Assembly (NCBI GenBank): GCA_046086225.1
Contig: JBJSXF010000108.1
Location: 1 to 6,587 of the forward strand
From: JBJSXF01 sp046086225
GTDB taxonomy: Bacteria; Actinomycetota; Acidimicrobiia; IMCC26256; PALSA-610
Length of the DNA stretch: 6,587 nt
Direction: 5' to 3'
Part shown: piece by piece, positions 1-6,459 of the stretch
How the letters are laid out: every line of letters begins with the position of its first letter
How positions within the stretch are numbered: the first letter of the stretch is position 1
Position numbers and translations under genes: made by a program
Notes under the pieces: generated by a model
What the model was told of the DNA's origin: nothing
Seen by the model: the letters and a program-made list of their open reading frames with translations, nothing else
The model's database searches: none

Positions 1-139
1 CCGTGAACGCATTCGTCGGATCCTGATCGTGCAACACCTTCGTGATCGCCGCGGTCAACGTCGTCTTCCCATGATCGATATGACCGATCGTCCCGATGTT
101 CAAATGCGGCTTCGACCGCTCGAACTTCTCCTTGGCCAT
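1..139 (-). CDS. tuf: Elongation factor Tu, N-terminal part (cut by window edge)
   Basis: EF-Tu is the cytoplasmic GTPase that carries aminoacyl-tRNA to the ribosomal A site. Only the first 46 codons are present, and the gene continues past the left edge. The ATG lies at 139-137. The opening MAKEKFERSKPHLNIGTIGH is the classic EF-Tu start, followed by the P-loop GHIDHGKTT (residues 19-27). The common form of this loop has Val where Ile21 stands here. An AGGAG Shine-Dalgarno (complement of 151-155) sits 11 nt before the ATG. The gene follows fusA by 70 nt on the same strand, the standard str-operon position; I see no separate promoter in that gap. Codon use is odd: all three leucines are TTG, and 8 of 46 codons end in A or T, against 1 of 46 at the start of fusA. 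Identity is secure. Whether this is the only tuf copy cannot be seen. Confidence 0.97.
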   Translation of the reverse strand, partial: MAKEKFERSKPHLNIGTIGHIDHGKTTLTAAITKVLHDQDPTNAFT

Positions 140-209
140 CTTCTTCGCTGCTCCTGTATGACGCTGCTGGGTGACGATGCCGACGACGGCGAACTGACTG
201 GCTTCGCGA

Positions 210-2294
210 CTACTCGCCGCGAACTCTGGCGATGATCTCCTGGGCAATCGACTCCGGGACCGCCTGGTAGGAGTCGAACTGCATCGTGTAGGTCGCGCGC
301 CCTTGGGTGCGGGACCGAAGATCGCCAACATACCCGAACATCTGGGCGAGCGGCACCTTGGCCCGGATGACCTGGGCGCTGCCCCGCTGCTCCATGCCCT
401 CGACCTGGCCTCGCCGCGAGTTCAGGTCGCCGATCACGTCACCCATGTAGTCCTCGGGGGTGACGACCTCGACGTCCATGACCGGCTCGAGCAGCTGGGG
501 CTTGGCCTTCTTGACGGCCTCCTTCAGCGCCATGGAACCGGCGATCTTGAACGCCATCTCCGAGCTGTCGACGTCGTGGAAGGAGCCGAACACCAGGCGG
601 GCCCGTACGTCGACGAGCGGGTAGCCGGCGAGCACGCCGCCCTCCATCGCCTCCTGGATTCCGGCGTCGACCGCCGGGATGTACTCCCGGGGGATGACGC
701 CGCCGGTGATCTCGTCGGAGAACTCGTAGCCGCCGCCGGGGCCGGTCGGCTCGAGGGTGATGACCACGTGGCCGTACTGGCCGCGGCCACCGGTCTGGCG
801 CACGTAGCGCTGCTCGACCTTCTCGGCGATCTTCGTGATGGTCTCGCGGTAGGCGACCTGCGGCTTGCCGACGTGGGCCTCGACGTTGAACTCGCGCATC
901 ATGCGGTCGACGAGCACCTCGAGGTGCAGCTCGCCCATGCCCCGGATGATGGTCTGCCCGGTCTCCTCGTCGGTGTGGACCCGGAAAGTCGGGTCCTCGT
1001 CGGAAAGCGAGGAGAGCGCCTTGCCCAGCTTGTCCTGGTCGTTCTTGGTCTTCGGCTCGATCGCAACCGAGATCACCGGCTCGGGGAACTCCATCCGCTC
1101 GAGGATGATCGGCGACGAGCGGTCGCAGAGCGTGTCCCCCGTCGTGGTCTGCTTGAAGCCGAGGCCGGCGACGATGTCGCCCGCGTACGCCACGTCGAGG
1201 TCTTCACGCTGGTTCGCGTGCATGCGCAGGATGCGGCCGATGCGCTCCTTGCGGTCCTTCGTGGAGTTGTAGATCTCGGAGCCCTTCTCGAGCGTGCCCG
1301 AGTAGATCCGGAAGTAGGTGAGCTTGCCGTAGGGGTCGGCGACGATCTTGAACGCCAGGGCCGAGAACGGCTCCCCTTCGCTCGCACCGCGGGTGAGCTC
1401 CTCGCCCTTGGGGTCGGTTCCGACCGTGGCCGGGATGTCGAGCGGCGAGGGGAGGTACTCGACCACGGCGTCGAGCATGGGCTGCACGCCCTTGTTCTTG
1501 AAGGCCGAGCCGCACAGCACCGGCACGAACTCGAAGGCGATCGTGCCCTTGCGGATCGCGGCTCGGATCTCGGCCGGCGAGAGCTCCTCGTCGTCGAGGT
1601 ACTTCATCAGGAGCTCGTCGTCGACGGGCGTGACCGTCTCGAGCAGCTCCGAGCGGGCGGCGTCGGCGGCGGCCCGCATGTCGTCGGGGATGTCGACGGC
1701 TTCGAACTTCGCGCCCTCGGTGTCGTCGTCGAGCGGCCACATCAGCGCCTTCATCTCGACGAGATCGATCACGCCCCGGAAGGTGCCCTCCGCCCCGATG
1801 GGGAGCTGGATGACGACCGGCACCGCATCGAGCCGATCGCGCATCATCTGGACGCAGCGCTCGAAGTCGGCGCCGATCCGGTCCATCTTGTTGACGAAGC
1901 AGATCCGGGGGACCGAGTACTTGTTGGCCTGCCGCCACACCGTCTCGGATTGCGGCTCGACGCCCGCCACCGCGTCGAACACGGCGACCGCGCCGTCGAG
2001 CACCCGGAGGCTGCGCTCCACCTCGACCGTGAAGTCGACGTGGCCCGGGGTGTCGATGATGTTGATCTGGCAGTCGCGCCACTGGGCGGTCGTCGCCGCC
2101 GACGTGATCGTGATGCCCCGCTCCTGCTCCTGGACCATGTGGTCCATCACCGCGGCGCCCTCGTGCACCTCGCCGATCTTGTAGGTGCGGCCGGTGTAGT
2201 AGAGGACCCGCTCGGTCGTGGTGGTCTTGCCCGCGTCGATGTGGGCCATGATGCCGATGTTGCGGGTCTTCTCGAGGGGGAACTCGCGTGCCAT
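210..2294 (-). CDS. fusA: Elongation factor G (EF-G)
   Basis: EF-G is the GTPase that drives mRNA-tRNA translocation and, with RRF, ribosome recycling. The 694-residue product is full length for the family (about 690-705). GTPase motifs are all visible: P-loop AHIDAGKT (17-24), switch I with RGITITSAATT (59-69), DTPGH (81-85), NKMD (135-138) and the G5 segment CGSAFKNKG near residue 260. Domain II follows, then domain III, domain IV with the YRETI and GGRGQYGHV segments, and domain V. The conserved stretch FHDVDSSEMAFKIAGSMA marks the tip region of domain IV. The ATG at 2294 is supported by a GAGGAAG Shine-Dalgarno (complement of 2302-2308), about 8 nt upstream; the stop is TAG at 212-210. 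It lies 171 nt after rpsG and 70 nt before tuf. One oddity is His52 in MDHMVQEQERG, where Trp or Phe is usual. Its place in the str operon argues for the housekeeping EF-G rather than a paralogue. Confidence 0.98.
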   Translation of the reverse strand: MAREFPLEKTRNIGIMAHIDAGKTTTTERVLYYTGRTYKIGEVHEGAAVMDHMVQEQERGITITSAATTAQWRDCQINIIDTPGHVDFTVEVERSLRVLDGAVAVFDAVAGVEPQSETVWRQANKYSVPRICFVNKMDRIGADFERCVQMMRDRLDAVPVVIQLPIGAEGTFRGVIDLVEMKALMWPLDDDTEGAKFEAVDIPDDMRAAADAARSELLETVTPVDDELLMKYLDDEELSPAEIRAAIRKGTIAFEFVPVLCGSAFKNKGVQPMLDAVVEYLPSPLDIPATVGTDPKGEELTRGASEGEPFSALAFKIVADPYGKLTYFRIYSGTLEKGSEIYNSTKDRKERIGRILRMHANQREDLDVAYAGDIVAGLGFKQTTTGDTLCDRSSPIILERMEFPEPVISVAIEPKTKNDQDKLGKALSSLSDEDPTFRVHTDEETGQTIIRGMGELHLEVLVDRMMREFNVEAHVGKPQVAYRETITKIAEKVEQRYVRQTGGRGQYGHVVITLEPTGPGGGYEFSDEITGGVIPREYIPAVDAGIQEAMEGGVLAGYPLVDVRARLVFGSFHDVDSSEMAFKIAGSMALKEAVKKAKPQLLEPVMDVEVVTPEDYMGDVIGDLNSRRGQVEGMEQRGSAQVIRAKVPLAQMFGYVGDLRSRTQGRATYTMQFDSYQAVPESIAQEIIARVRGE

Positions 2295-2356
2295 GTCTTC
2301 GCTTCCTCGTGTGCGTGCGTTCGTGCGGTTCGGCGGGGAACGGCGACGACCGGGCC

Positions 2357-2383
2357 CTCCGGTCGCACCGGTCGGCCCGGTCG
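2357..2383. repeat. Three tandem 9-bp repeats in the rpsG-fusA spacer
   Basis: Three adjacent 9-mers share the form NNCCGGTCG on the plus strand: CTCCGGTCG, CACCGGTCG and GCCCGGTCG. On the transcribed strand this reads as three CGACCGGNN units. Each unit contains the self-complementary CCGG, so units could pair with each other in RNA. The repeat sits between the rpsG stop and the fusA Shine-Dalgarno. Function is unknown; in such GC-rich DNA it may be slippage debris. Confidence 0.7.
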
Positions 2384-2402
2384 CGGTCCGTCGGCGCGGC
2401 CG

Positions 2403-2416
2403 GCCCGGATCCGGGC
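2403..2416. repeat. 14-bp perfect palindrome in the rpsG-fusA spacer
   Basis: GCCCGGATCCGGGC is a perfect inverted repeat 50 nt downstream of the rpsG stop. As RNA it could form a 5-bp stem with a GATC loop, or act as a symmetric protein site in DNA. No T-rich tract follows on the minus strand, so it does not look like an intrinsic terminator. The rest of the 171-nt spacer shows no convincing promoter or gene. Confidence 0.5.
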
Positions 2417-2465
2417 TTCGGCGCCGCTCGTCAGCGGGCTTCGTTCACCATGCTCGCGGGTCGCG

Positions 2466-2936
2466 TCACCAGCGGTAGTGCGCGAACGCCCGGTTGGACT
2501 CGGCCATCTTCTGCAGGTCCTCGCGCCGCTTCACCGAGGCGCCGATGCCGTTGCTCGCGTCGAGCAGCTCGGCGGCGAGGCGCTCGGCCATCGTCTTCTC
2601 GCGGCGCTGACGGGAGTAGCCGACGATCCACCGGATCGCCAGGGTGGTGGCCCGACGCGGGCGCACCTCGACCGGCACCTGGTACGTGGCACCACCGACC
2701 CGGCGGCTCTTGACCTCGAGCTGCGGCCGGACGTTCTCGACCGCACGCTTGAGCACGGTGACCGGGTCGCCCTGGGTCTTGCGGCCGATGTCGTCGAGTG
2801 CCGCGTAGACGATGTGCTCCGCAGTCGAGCGCTTGCCGCTCAGGAGCACCTTGTTGACGAGCTGAGTGACGACGACCGAACGGTGAATCGGGTCGGGCAC
2901 GAGATCGCGCCGCGGTGCGGGTCCCTTACGCGGCAT
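2466..2936 (-). CDS. rpsG: 30S ribosomal protein S7
   Basis: S7 nucleates assembly of the 30S head by binding the 3' major domain of 16S rRNA, and it contacts E-site tRNA. The 156-residue product matches the family length exactly. It opens with MPRKGPAPRR and contains the conserved SRRVGGATYQVPVEVRP and GYSRQRREKTM stretches, and ends in the usual actinobacterial AESNRAFAHYRW. The frame stays open upstream to 3035, but the added 33 residues would overlap rpsL and do not resemble S7. The ATG at 2936-2934 is preceded by GGGAGG at 6 nt. The start is one base after the rpsL stop (TGAGATG), so translation is probably coupled. This tight junction leaves no room for the long rpsL-rpsG intercistronic structure that S7 binds for autoregulation in E. 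coli. Confidence 0.98.
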   Translation of the reverse strand: MPRKGPAPRRDLVPDPIHRSVVVTQLVNKVLLSGKRSTAEHIVYAALDDIGRKTQGDPVTVLKRAVENVRPQLEVKSRRVGGATYQVPVEVRPRRATTLAIRWIVGYSRQRREKTMAERLAAELLDASNGIGASVKRREDLQKMAESNRAFAHYRW

Positions 2937-2937
2937 C

Positions 2938-3309
2938 TCAGCCCTCCCGCTTCGCGCCGTAACGGCTTCGGGCCTGCTTGCGGTTCGCGACGCCGGAGGC
3001 ATCGAGCGCACCACGGATGATCTTGTACCGCACACCCGGAAGGTCCCTCACCCGGCCACCCCGGACGAGCACGATCGAGTGCTCCTGCAGGTTGTGGCCG
3101 ATGCCGGGGATGTAGGCGGTGACCTCCACGCCCGAAGTGAGCCGCACCCGGGCCACCTTCCGCAGCGCCGAGTTCGGCTTCTTCGGCGTCGTGGGGAAGA
3201 CACGGGTGCACACGCCGCGGCGCTGGGGCGAACCCTTCAGGGCCGCGGTCTTCTTCGTCGTCGTCCTCGACTCCCGTCCCTTGCGGACGAGTTGGGCGAT
3301 CGTGGGCAC
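2938..3309 (-). CDS. rpsL: 30S ribosomal protein S12
   Basis: S12 sits at the decoding centre of the small subunit and helps set tRNA selection accuracy; it is the classic target of streptomycin-resistance mutations. The 123-residue product is the normal family length. It begins MPTIAQLVRKGR and carries TTPKKPNSALRK (residues 40-51, with the resistance-associated Lys43 intact), then PGIGHNLQEHS, and the RGGRVRDLPGVRY loop. In that loop residue 88 is Arg (codon AGG, 3048-3046) where Lys is usual; Asp89, the residue that is methylthiolated in E. coli, is present. The start is GTG at 3309-3307, with AAGGA 6 nt upstream. It is the first gene of the str operon and abuts rpsG. R15 is the other AGG codon in this gene. 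Confidence 0.98.
   Translation of the reverse strand: MPTIAQLVRKGRESRTTTKKTAALKGSPQRRGVCTRVFPTTPKKPNSALRKVARVRLTSGVEVTAYIPGIGHNLQEHSIVLVRGGRVRDLPGVRYKIIRGALDASGVANRKQARSRYGAKREG
2943..2948 (-). promoter_or_regulatory. Shine-Dalgarno of rpsG, inside the rpsL 3' end
   Basis: GGGAGG on the minus strand lies 6 nt before the rpsG ATG and overlaps the last codons of rpsL. It settles the 156-residue start over the longer open frame, and supports re-initiation by ribosomes finishing rpsL. Confidence 0.85.
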
Positions 3310-3314
3310 GCGTG

Positions 3315-3325
3315 ATCCTTCGGAT
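3315..3325 (-). promoter_or_regulatory. rpsL Shine-Dalgarno within a small hairpin
   Basis: On the minus strand ATCC-GAA-GGAT forms a 4-bp stem with a three-base loop. The AAGGA Shine-Dalgarno (complement of 3316-3320) is mostly inside the 3' side of this stem, 6 nt before the GTG start. The ribosome-binding site is clear. Its sequestration is only a suggestion, since a 4-bp stem is weak. Confidence 0.6.
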
Positions 3326-3342
3326 GGGTTCGGGAACTGATG

Positions 3343-3357
3343 CGGACTGGATGTCCG
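3343..3357 (-). promoter_or_regulatory. Small hairpin in the rpsL leader
   Basis: CGGAC-ATCCA-GTCCG on the minus strand is a perfect 5-bp stem with a five-base loop, about 34 nt upstream of the rpsL start. It lies within the predicted 5' untranslated region. No protein or ligand can be named from the sequence. Confidence 0.4.
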
Positions 3358-3372
3358 GATGTGACTCCGGCC

Positions 3373-3401
3373 CTCCCGGAGCGCCGGGAGCGGCCCGGGA
3401 G
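3373..3401 (-). promoter_or_regulatory. Competing hairpins in the str-operon leader
   Basis: On the minus strand two copies of CTCCCGG (complements of 3395-3401 and 3384-3390) precede one CCGGGAG (complement of 3373-3379). The near copy gives a 7-bp stem with a CGCT tetraloop. The far copy gives the same 7-bp stem with a 15-base loop. Only one can form at a time, a layout seen in leader switches. It lies between the likely promoter and rpsL. There is no T-tract to mark a classical attenuator. The base pairing is seen directly; a regulatory role is inference. Confidence 0.5.
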
Positions 3402-3442
3402 ACGGTCGCCGGGGGCAACCACCGACTCGGAGCCGACGGCGG

Positions 3443-3470
3443 AGGTTAGCAGGCGCCGTCCCCCGGGCAA
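3443..3470 (-). promoter_or_regulatory. Probable str-operon promoter
   Basis: On the minus strand a -35-like TTGCCC (complement of 3465-3470) is followed after 16 nt by a -10-like TAACCT (complement of 3443-3448). The -10 is preceded by TGC, giving an extended -10 form (TGN-TANNNT). Transcription would start near 3436, leaving a leader of about 127 nt before rpsL. This is the best match in the 181-nt gap, which must contain a strong promoter unless rpsL is read from the upstream regulator gene. Confidence 0.55.
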
Positions 3471-3484
3471 ACGGGGCGTCGGCG
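3454..3484 (-). terminator. Weak candidate terminator hairpin after the LuxR-type gene
   Basis: Just past the stop codon, the minus strand can fold as an outer 4-bp stem (CGCC with GGCG), a 4-by-3 internal loop, and an inner CCCCG-TTTGCC-CGGGG hairpin. There is no T-tract, as is common in high-GC actinobacteria. The loop overlaps the -35-like element of the proposed str promoter, so this may be incidental structure. Confidence 0.25.
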
Positions 3485-3490
3485 GCCGCG

Positions 3491-6343
3491 TCAGAGGATG
3501 CCGCGCCGGTGGGCGATCGAGACCGCCTCGGCCCGGCCCGCCGCCCCGAGCTTCAGGAGGATGTTCGAGACGTGGGCCCGGACGGTCCGGCGCCCGATCA
3601 CCAGCCGGTCGGCGATCTCGGGGTTCGAGAGCCCCTCGGCCAGGAGGCCGAGCACCTCGAGCTCCCGCTCCGAGAGGAAGGCCCCTTCGGCATCGGCTTC
3701 CCGCCCCAGCCGCAGCCGAGCCGCCCGGGCCGTGGCCTCGACCACCCCGACGATCCCCCCGAACCCGTGGGCCCGGGCCCGGCGATCGACGGCGCTGAGC
3801 GCCCGGGTCGCCCCGGACCGGTCGCCGGCCGCCAACCGGGCGCACCCCTCCCGCCATTCGTAGACCCCGGCGAGGTACGGCATCCCGAGGGCCGAGAACG
3901 CGTCGGCGGCCGCCCGGGCCGCAGCCGCACCGGCATCCGGATCGTCATCGAGCCGGGCTCGCTCGGCCGCGACGGCTGCGGTCTGGGCTTCGGTCATGGG
4001 GAACCGGGTCGAGAGCCGCCCGCAGGTGGCGGACCACTCGGCCGCGATCTCGTCGGCCCGACCGATCGCCGTCGCCCGTTCACCGTCCGCATCCTCGACC
4101 CGATCGGCCTCGATCCGGACCCCGGTCATCGCCACGAATCCCGACCAGTAGGGATCGAGCCGACCGACCATCGCCGCCCGGGCCCGGTCGATCTCGGTCG
4201 CCGCGCCGGTGACATCGCCCGCCCAGGCCGCCGCTTCGGCGCGGACGAAGCAGCCCGACGCGACCCACGCCGGTCCCCCGGCCGCACCACCGGCATCGAG
4301 GCCCTCCACCGCATCGGGCCTACCGGCGTGGAGCACTGCGAGGGCCCGCACCTGGGCGCAGGCCTGCTCCTCGACCCCCTCGAGCGCGAGGTCGCCGAGC
4401 GGCGCGAGGACCTCGGTCGCGCCCGCGAGATCGCCGGCCCACACCATCTCGGTGGCGCGCAGCGTGCGAGCCGCGACGAGCAGCCGCCGGATGCCCCGCG
4501 ACTCCACGAGCCCGTCGACCCGGTCGAGGAGAGCCAGCGCCTCGTCGCGGTGCGGCACCGACGACAACGTCGACGCGTAGTTGTAGGTGCACCGGGCCAC
4601 GAGCGGGGCGAGGTCGTGCGGGGCGAGGATCGCCAGCGCCGCCTCGAAGTGCTCGCGGGCGGCGGCGAGGTCGCCGGTCTGCTCATGGGCCGACCCCGCG
4701 CAGTCGTGGGCCTCGGCCATGAGCGCCGGGTCCCCGGTGCGGTCGGCGGACTCAAGCATGTCGGTCAGCAGGGCGTGAGCCTCGAGCGGACGGGCGTCCT
4801 GCAGGAGCGCGCTCACGTAGTCGGTGAGGAACCGGCCCCGCAGGTCGTCGTCGAGCGCGTCGAGCGCACCGAGCGCCACCGCCGCGAGCTCGTGTCCGGC
4901 ATCGGCCCGACCCACCGCCCAGAAGTGGTCGGCGGCGCGCACGAACGCCTCCGCCGCCGACGCCGGATCGGTCGCCGTCGCCGCGGCGGCTGCGGCGAGC
5001 TCGGCCGCCCGGTCGTAGGCGCCGCTCGCCCCGGCCGCATCGGCCGCGTCGTACGCCAGATCGACCCACGGGCTGCCCGCGGTCGCCGCCGGATCGGCCG
5101 AGGCCGACCACCAGACCAGGGCCCGTTCGAACCAGGCGTGCGCAGTGTCGGCTGCGTAGCGATCGGCCGCTTGGCGCGCGGCGGCGATCGACCACCGGAG
5201 CGCCTCGTCCGGCTGCTCGGCCGCATCCCAGTGCCGGGCCCGCTCGGCGGTGAGATCGAGGCCGGCGGCCGCCAGCGCCGGATCATCGAGGGCGCGGGCC
5301 ACGGCGGCGTGGATCGCGACCCGCTCGTCGGCCAGCAGCTCGTCGAGCACCGCGTCGCGCAGCAGCGTGTGCGCGAACGCGTAGCCGCGACCCGCGTCGT
5401 CGAGGAGCACGCCCGCGTCGACCGCGGCCCGTGTCGCCCGCCGGGTGACGTCGGTCGGGAGTCCGCACACCGGACCGAGGAGCGCACGGGGCACCCGGGC
5501 CCCGATGACGGCTGCCGTCTCCACGAGGCGACGCGCGTCGGCATCGAGGCCGGCCGTGCGCCCGAGCATCAGGTGCCGGACGGTCGGCGGCAGCGATGGC
5601 GTCCCCGCTGCGACGAGCTCCTCCACGAAGAGCGGGTTGCCGCCCGCCCGGGCGACGACCGCTCGGGTCTCGGGCCCGTCGGGCGACCAGCCGGCGAGGA
5701 GCGCCGCCACGTCGGCGGTGTCGGCATCGGCGAGCGGGTCGAGCGTGAGGTCGACGGCACCGAGCCGGGTGAGCTCGCCGAGCAGATCGCGCACCTCGAC
5801 CGGCTCGCCCGGCGTGCGGAGCGTGAACACGAGCAGCAGCGGGAGGCGACGGAGGTTGCGGGCGACGTACGCCAGAACGTCACGGCTCGCGGGATCGATC
5901 CAGTGCACGTCCTCGACCACGACGAGCAGTCGCCGCTCGCTCGCCACGCGATGCAGCACCTCGACGATCGCCTCGAACAGCGCGGCCCGCCCGGGGTCCT
6001 CCCCCTCGGCATCGCCGATCCCGGGCAGCAGACGGGCGAGCCGGGCCCGCTCGGGCCCGAGCGCGTCGCGTCCGATGGAGCGGATCAGCCACCAGAGCAG
6101 CTCGGTCCACGGTGCGTAGGCGACCCCTTCGGTGACCCCGTCGACACATCCGCCGGTGACGGCGAGGAGCTCAGGGGTGCGCACCGCGAAGTCCTCGACG
6201 AGCCGCGACTTCCCGATCCCGGCTTCGCCCCGTACGCACACCATCCGGCCGGGGCCGCCGCCGACGCCGTCGAGCGCGTCGGCGAGGACGGCGCGTTCGT
6301 CGCCGCGACCGACGAGCGCCGCCGTCCGGCGTCGGGAGGACAC
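3491..6343 (-). CDS. LuxR-family regulator with AAA ATPase domain (LAL/MalT-like)
   Basis: This is a 950-residue cytoplasmic transcription regulator of the large ATP-binding LuxR type. Near the N-terminus, ALVGRGDERAVLADAL leads into a Walker A motif GEAGIGKS (39-46), and LLVVVEDVHWIDP (139-151) is the Walker B segment, as in AAA_16 / STAND-like ATPases. A long alanine-rich helical region, about 330-870, looks like degenerate TPR repeats and probably senses a ligand or partner. Residues 889-950 are a LuxR-type helix-turn-helix (FLSERELEVLGLLAEGLSNP, then TVRAHVSNILLKLGA). There is no receiver domain, so it is not a standard response regulator. The GTG at 6343 is the first start codon after an in-frame TGA (6409-6407), but no Shine-Dalgarno precedes it, so the start is less sure than the frame. 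It reads toward rpsL and is divergent from the sulfotransferase-like gene. Targets and inducer are unknown. Confidence 0.9.
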   Translation of the reverse strand: MSSRRRTAALVGRGDERAVLADALDGVGGGPGRMVCVRGEAGIGKSRLVEDFAVRTPELLAVTGGCVDGVTEGVAYAPWTELLWWLIRSIGRDALGPERARLARLLPGIGDAEGEDPGRAALFEAIVEVLHRVASERRLLVVVEDVHWIDPASRDVLAYVARNLRRLPLLLVFTLRTPGEPVEVRDLLGELTRLGAVDLTLDPLADADTADVAALLAGWSPDGPETRAVVARAGGNPLFVEELVAAGTPSLPPTVRHLMLGRTAGLDADARRLVETAAVIGARVPRALLGPVCGLPTDVTRRATRAAVDAGVLLDDAGRGYAFAHTLLRDAVLDELLADERVAIHAAVARALDDPALAAAGLDLTAERARHWDAAEQPDEALRWSIAAARQAADRYAADTAHAWFERALVWWSASADPAATAGSPWVDLAYDAADAAGASGAYDRAAELAAAAAATATDPASAAEAFVRAADHFWAVGRADAGHELAAVALGALDALDDDLRGRFLTDYVSALLQDARPLEAHALLTDMLESADRTGDPALMAEAHDCAGSAHEQTGDLAAAREHFEAALAILAPHDLAPLVARCTYNYASTLSSVPHRDEALALLDRVDGLVESRGIRRLLVAARTLRATEMVWAGDLAGATEVLAPLGDLALEGVEEQACAQVRALAVLHAGRPDAVEGLDAGGAAGGPAWVASGCFVRAEAAAWAGDVTGAATEIDRARAAMVGRLDPYWSGFVAMTGVRIEADRVEDADGERATAIGRADEIAAEWSATCGRLSTRFPMTEAQTAAVAAERARLDDDPDAGAAAARAAADAFSALGMPYLAGVYEWREGCARLAAGDRSGATRALSAVDRRARAHGFGGIVGVVEATARAARLRLGREADAEGAFLSERELEVLGLLAEGLSNPEIADRLVIGRRTVRAHVSNILLKLGAAGRAEAVSIAHRRGIL

Positions 6344-6410
6344 GGCGCCATGGTGCCACGACCAACGGCCCGGGACCGCCCGTTCACAGCTGCGGGTAGG
6401 GCCACGTCAC

Positions 6411-6416
6411 TATCCT
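6411..6416 (+). promoter_or_regulatory. Candidate -10 element for the sulfotransferase-like gene
   Basis: TATCCT fits the TANNNT pattern and lies 43 nt before the ATG at 6460, within the 116-nt divergent gap 6344-6459. A TTCACA at 6383-6388 resembles a -35 box, but the 22-nt spacing is too long for a standard promoter, so only the -10 is proposed. No convincing promoter for the opposite, LuxR-type gene was found in this gap. Confidence 0.35.
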
Positions 6417-6459
6417 GCGCGGGCCGTCGGCCCCCCGCCCACGGCGACGGGAGCGACCG

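Noticed and set aside
2431..2451. A six-residue mini-frame (MVNEAR) after rpsG as a possible fusA leader peptide
   Set aside because: It has no clear Shine-Dalgarno, no run of regulatory codons, and no attenuator follows it.
303..3020. A 905-codon plus-strand open frame opposite fusA and rpsG
   Set aside because: It lies wholly antisense to two conserved genes, its protein is low-complexity (rich in Asp, Arg, Leu, Val, His, Gly) with no recognisable domain, and such long shadow frames are expected in very GC-rich DNA.
2466..3035. A longer 189-residue start for S7
   Set aside because: The extra 33 residues overlap rpsL and do not resemble S7, and a good Shine-Dalgarno marks the internal ATG at 2936.
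3340..3798. A plus-strand ORF spanning the str promoter region and the 3' end of the regulator gene
   Set aside because: The product is almost entirely Arg, Pro, Gly and Ser, and it is antisense to the conserved helix-turn-helix coding region.
6383..6388. TTCACA as a -35 box for the sulfotransferase-like gene
   Set aside because: The 22-nt distance to the TATCCT element is well outside the usual 16-19 nt.
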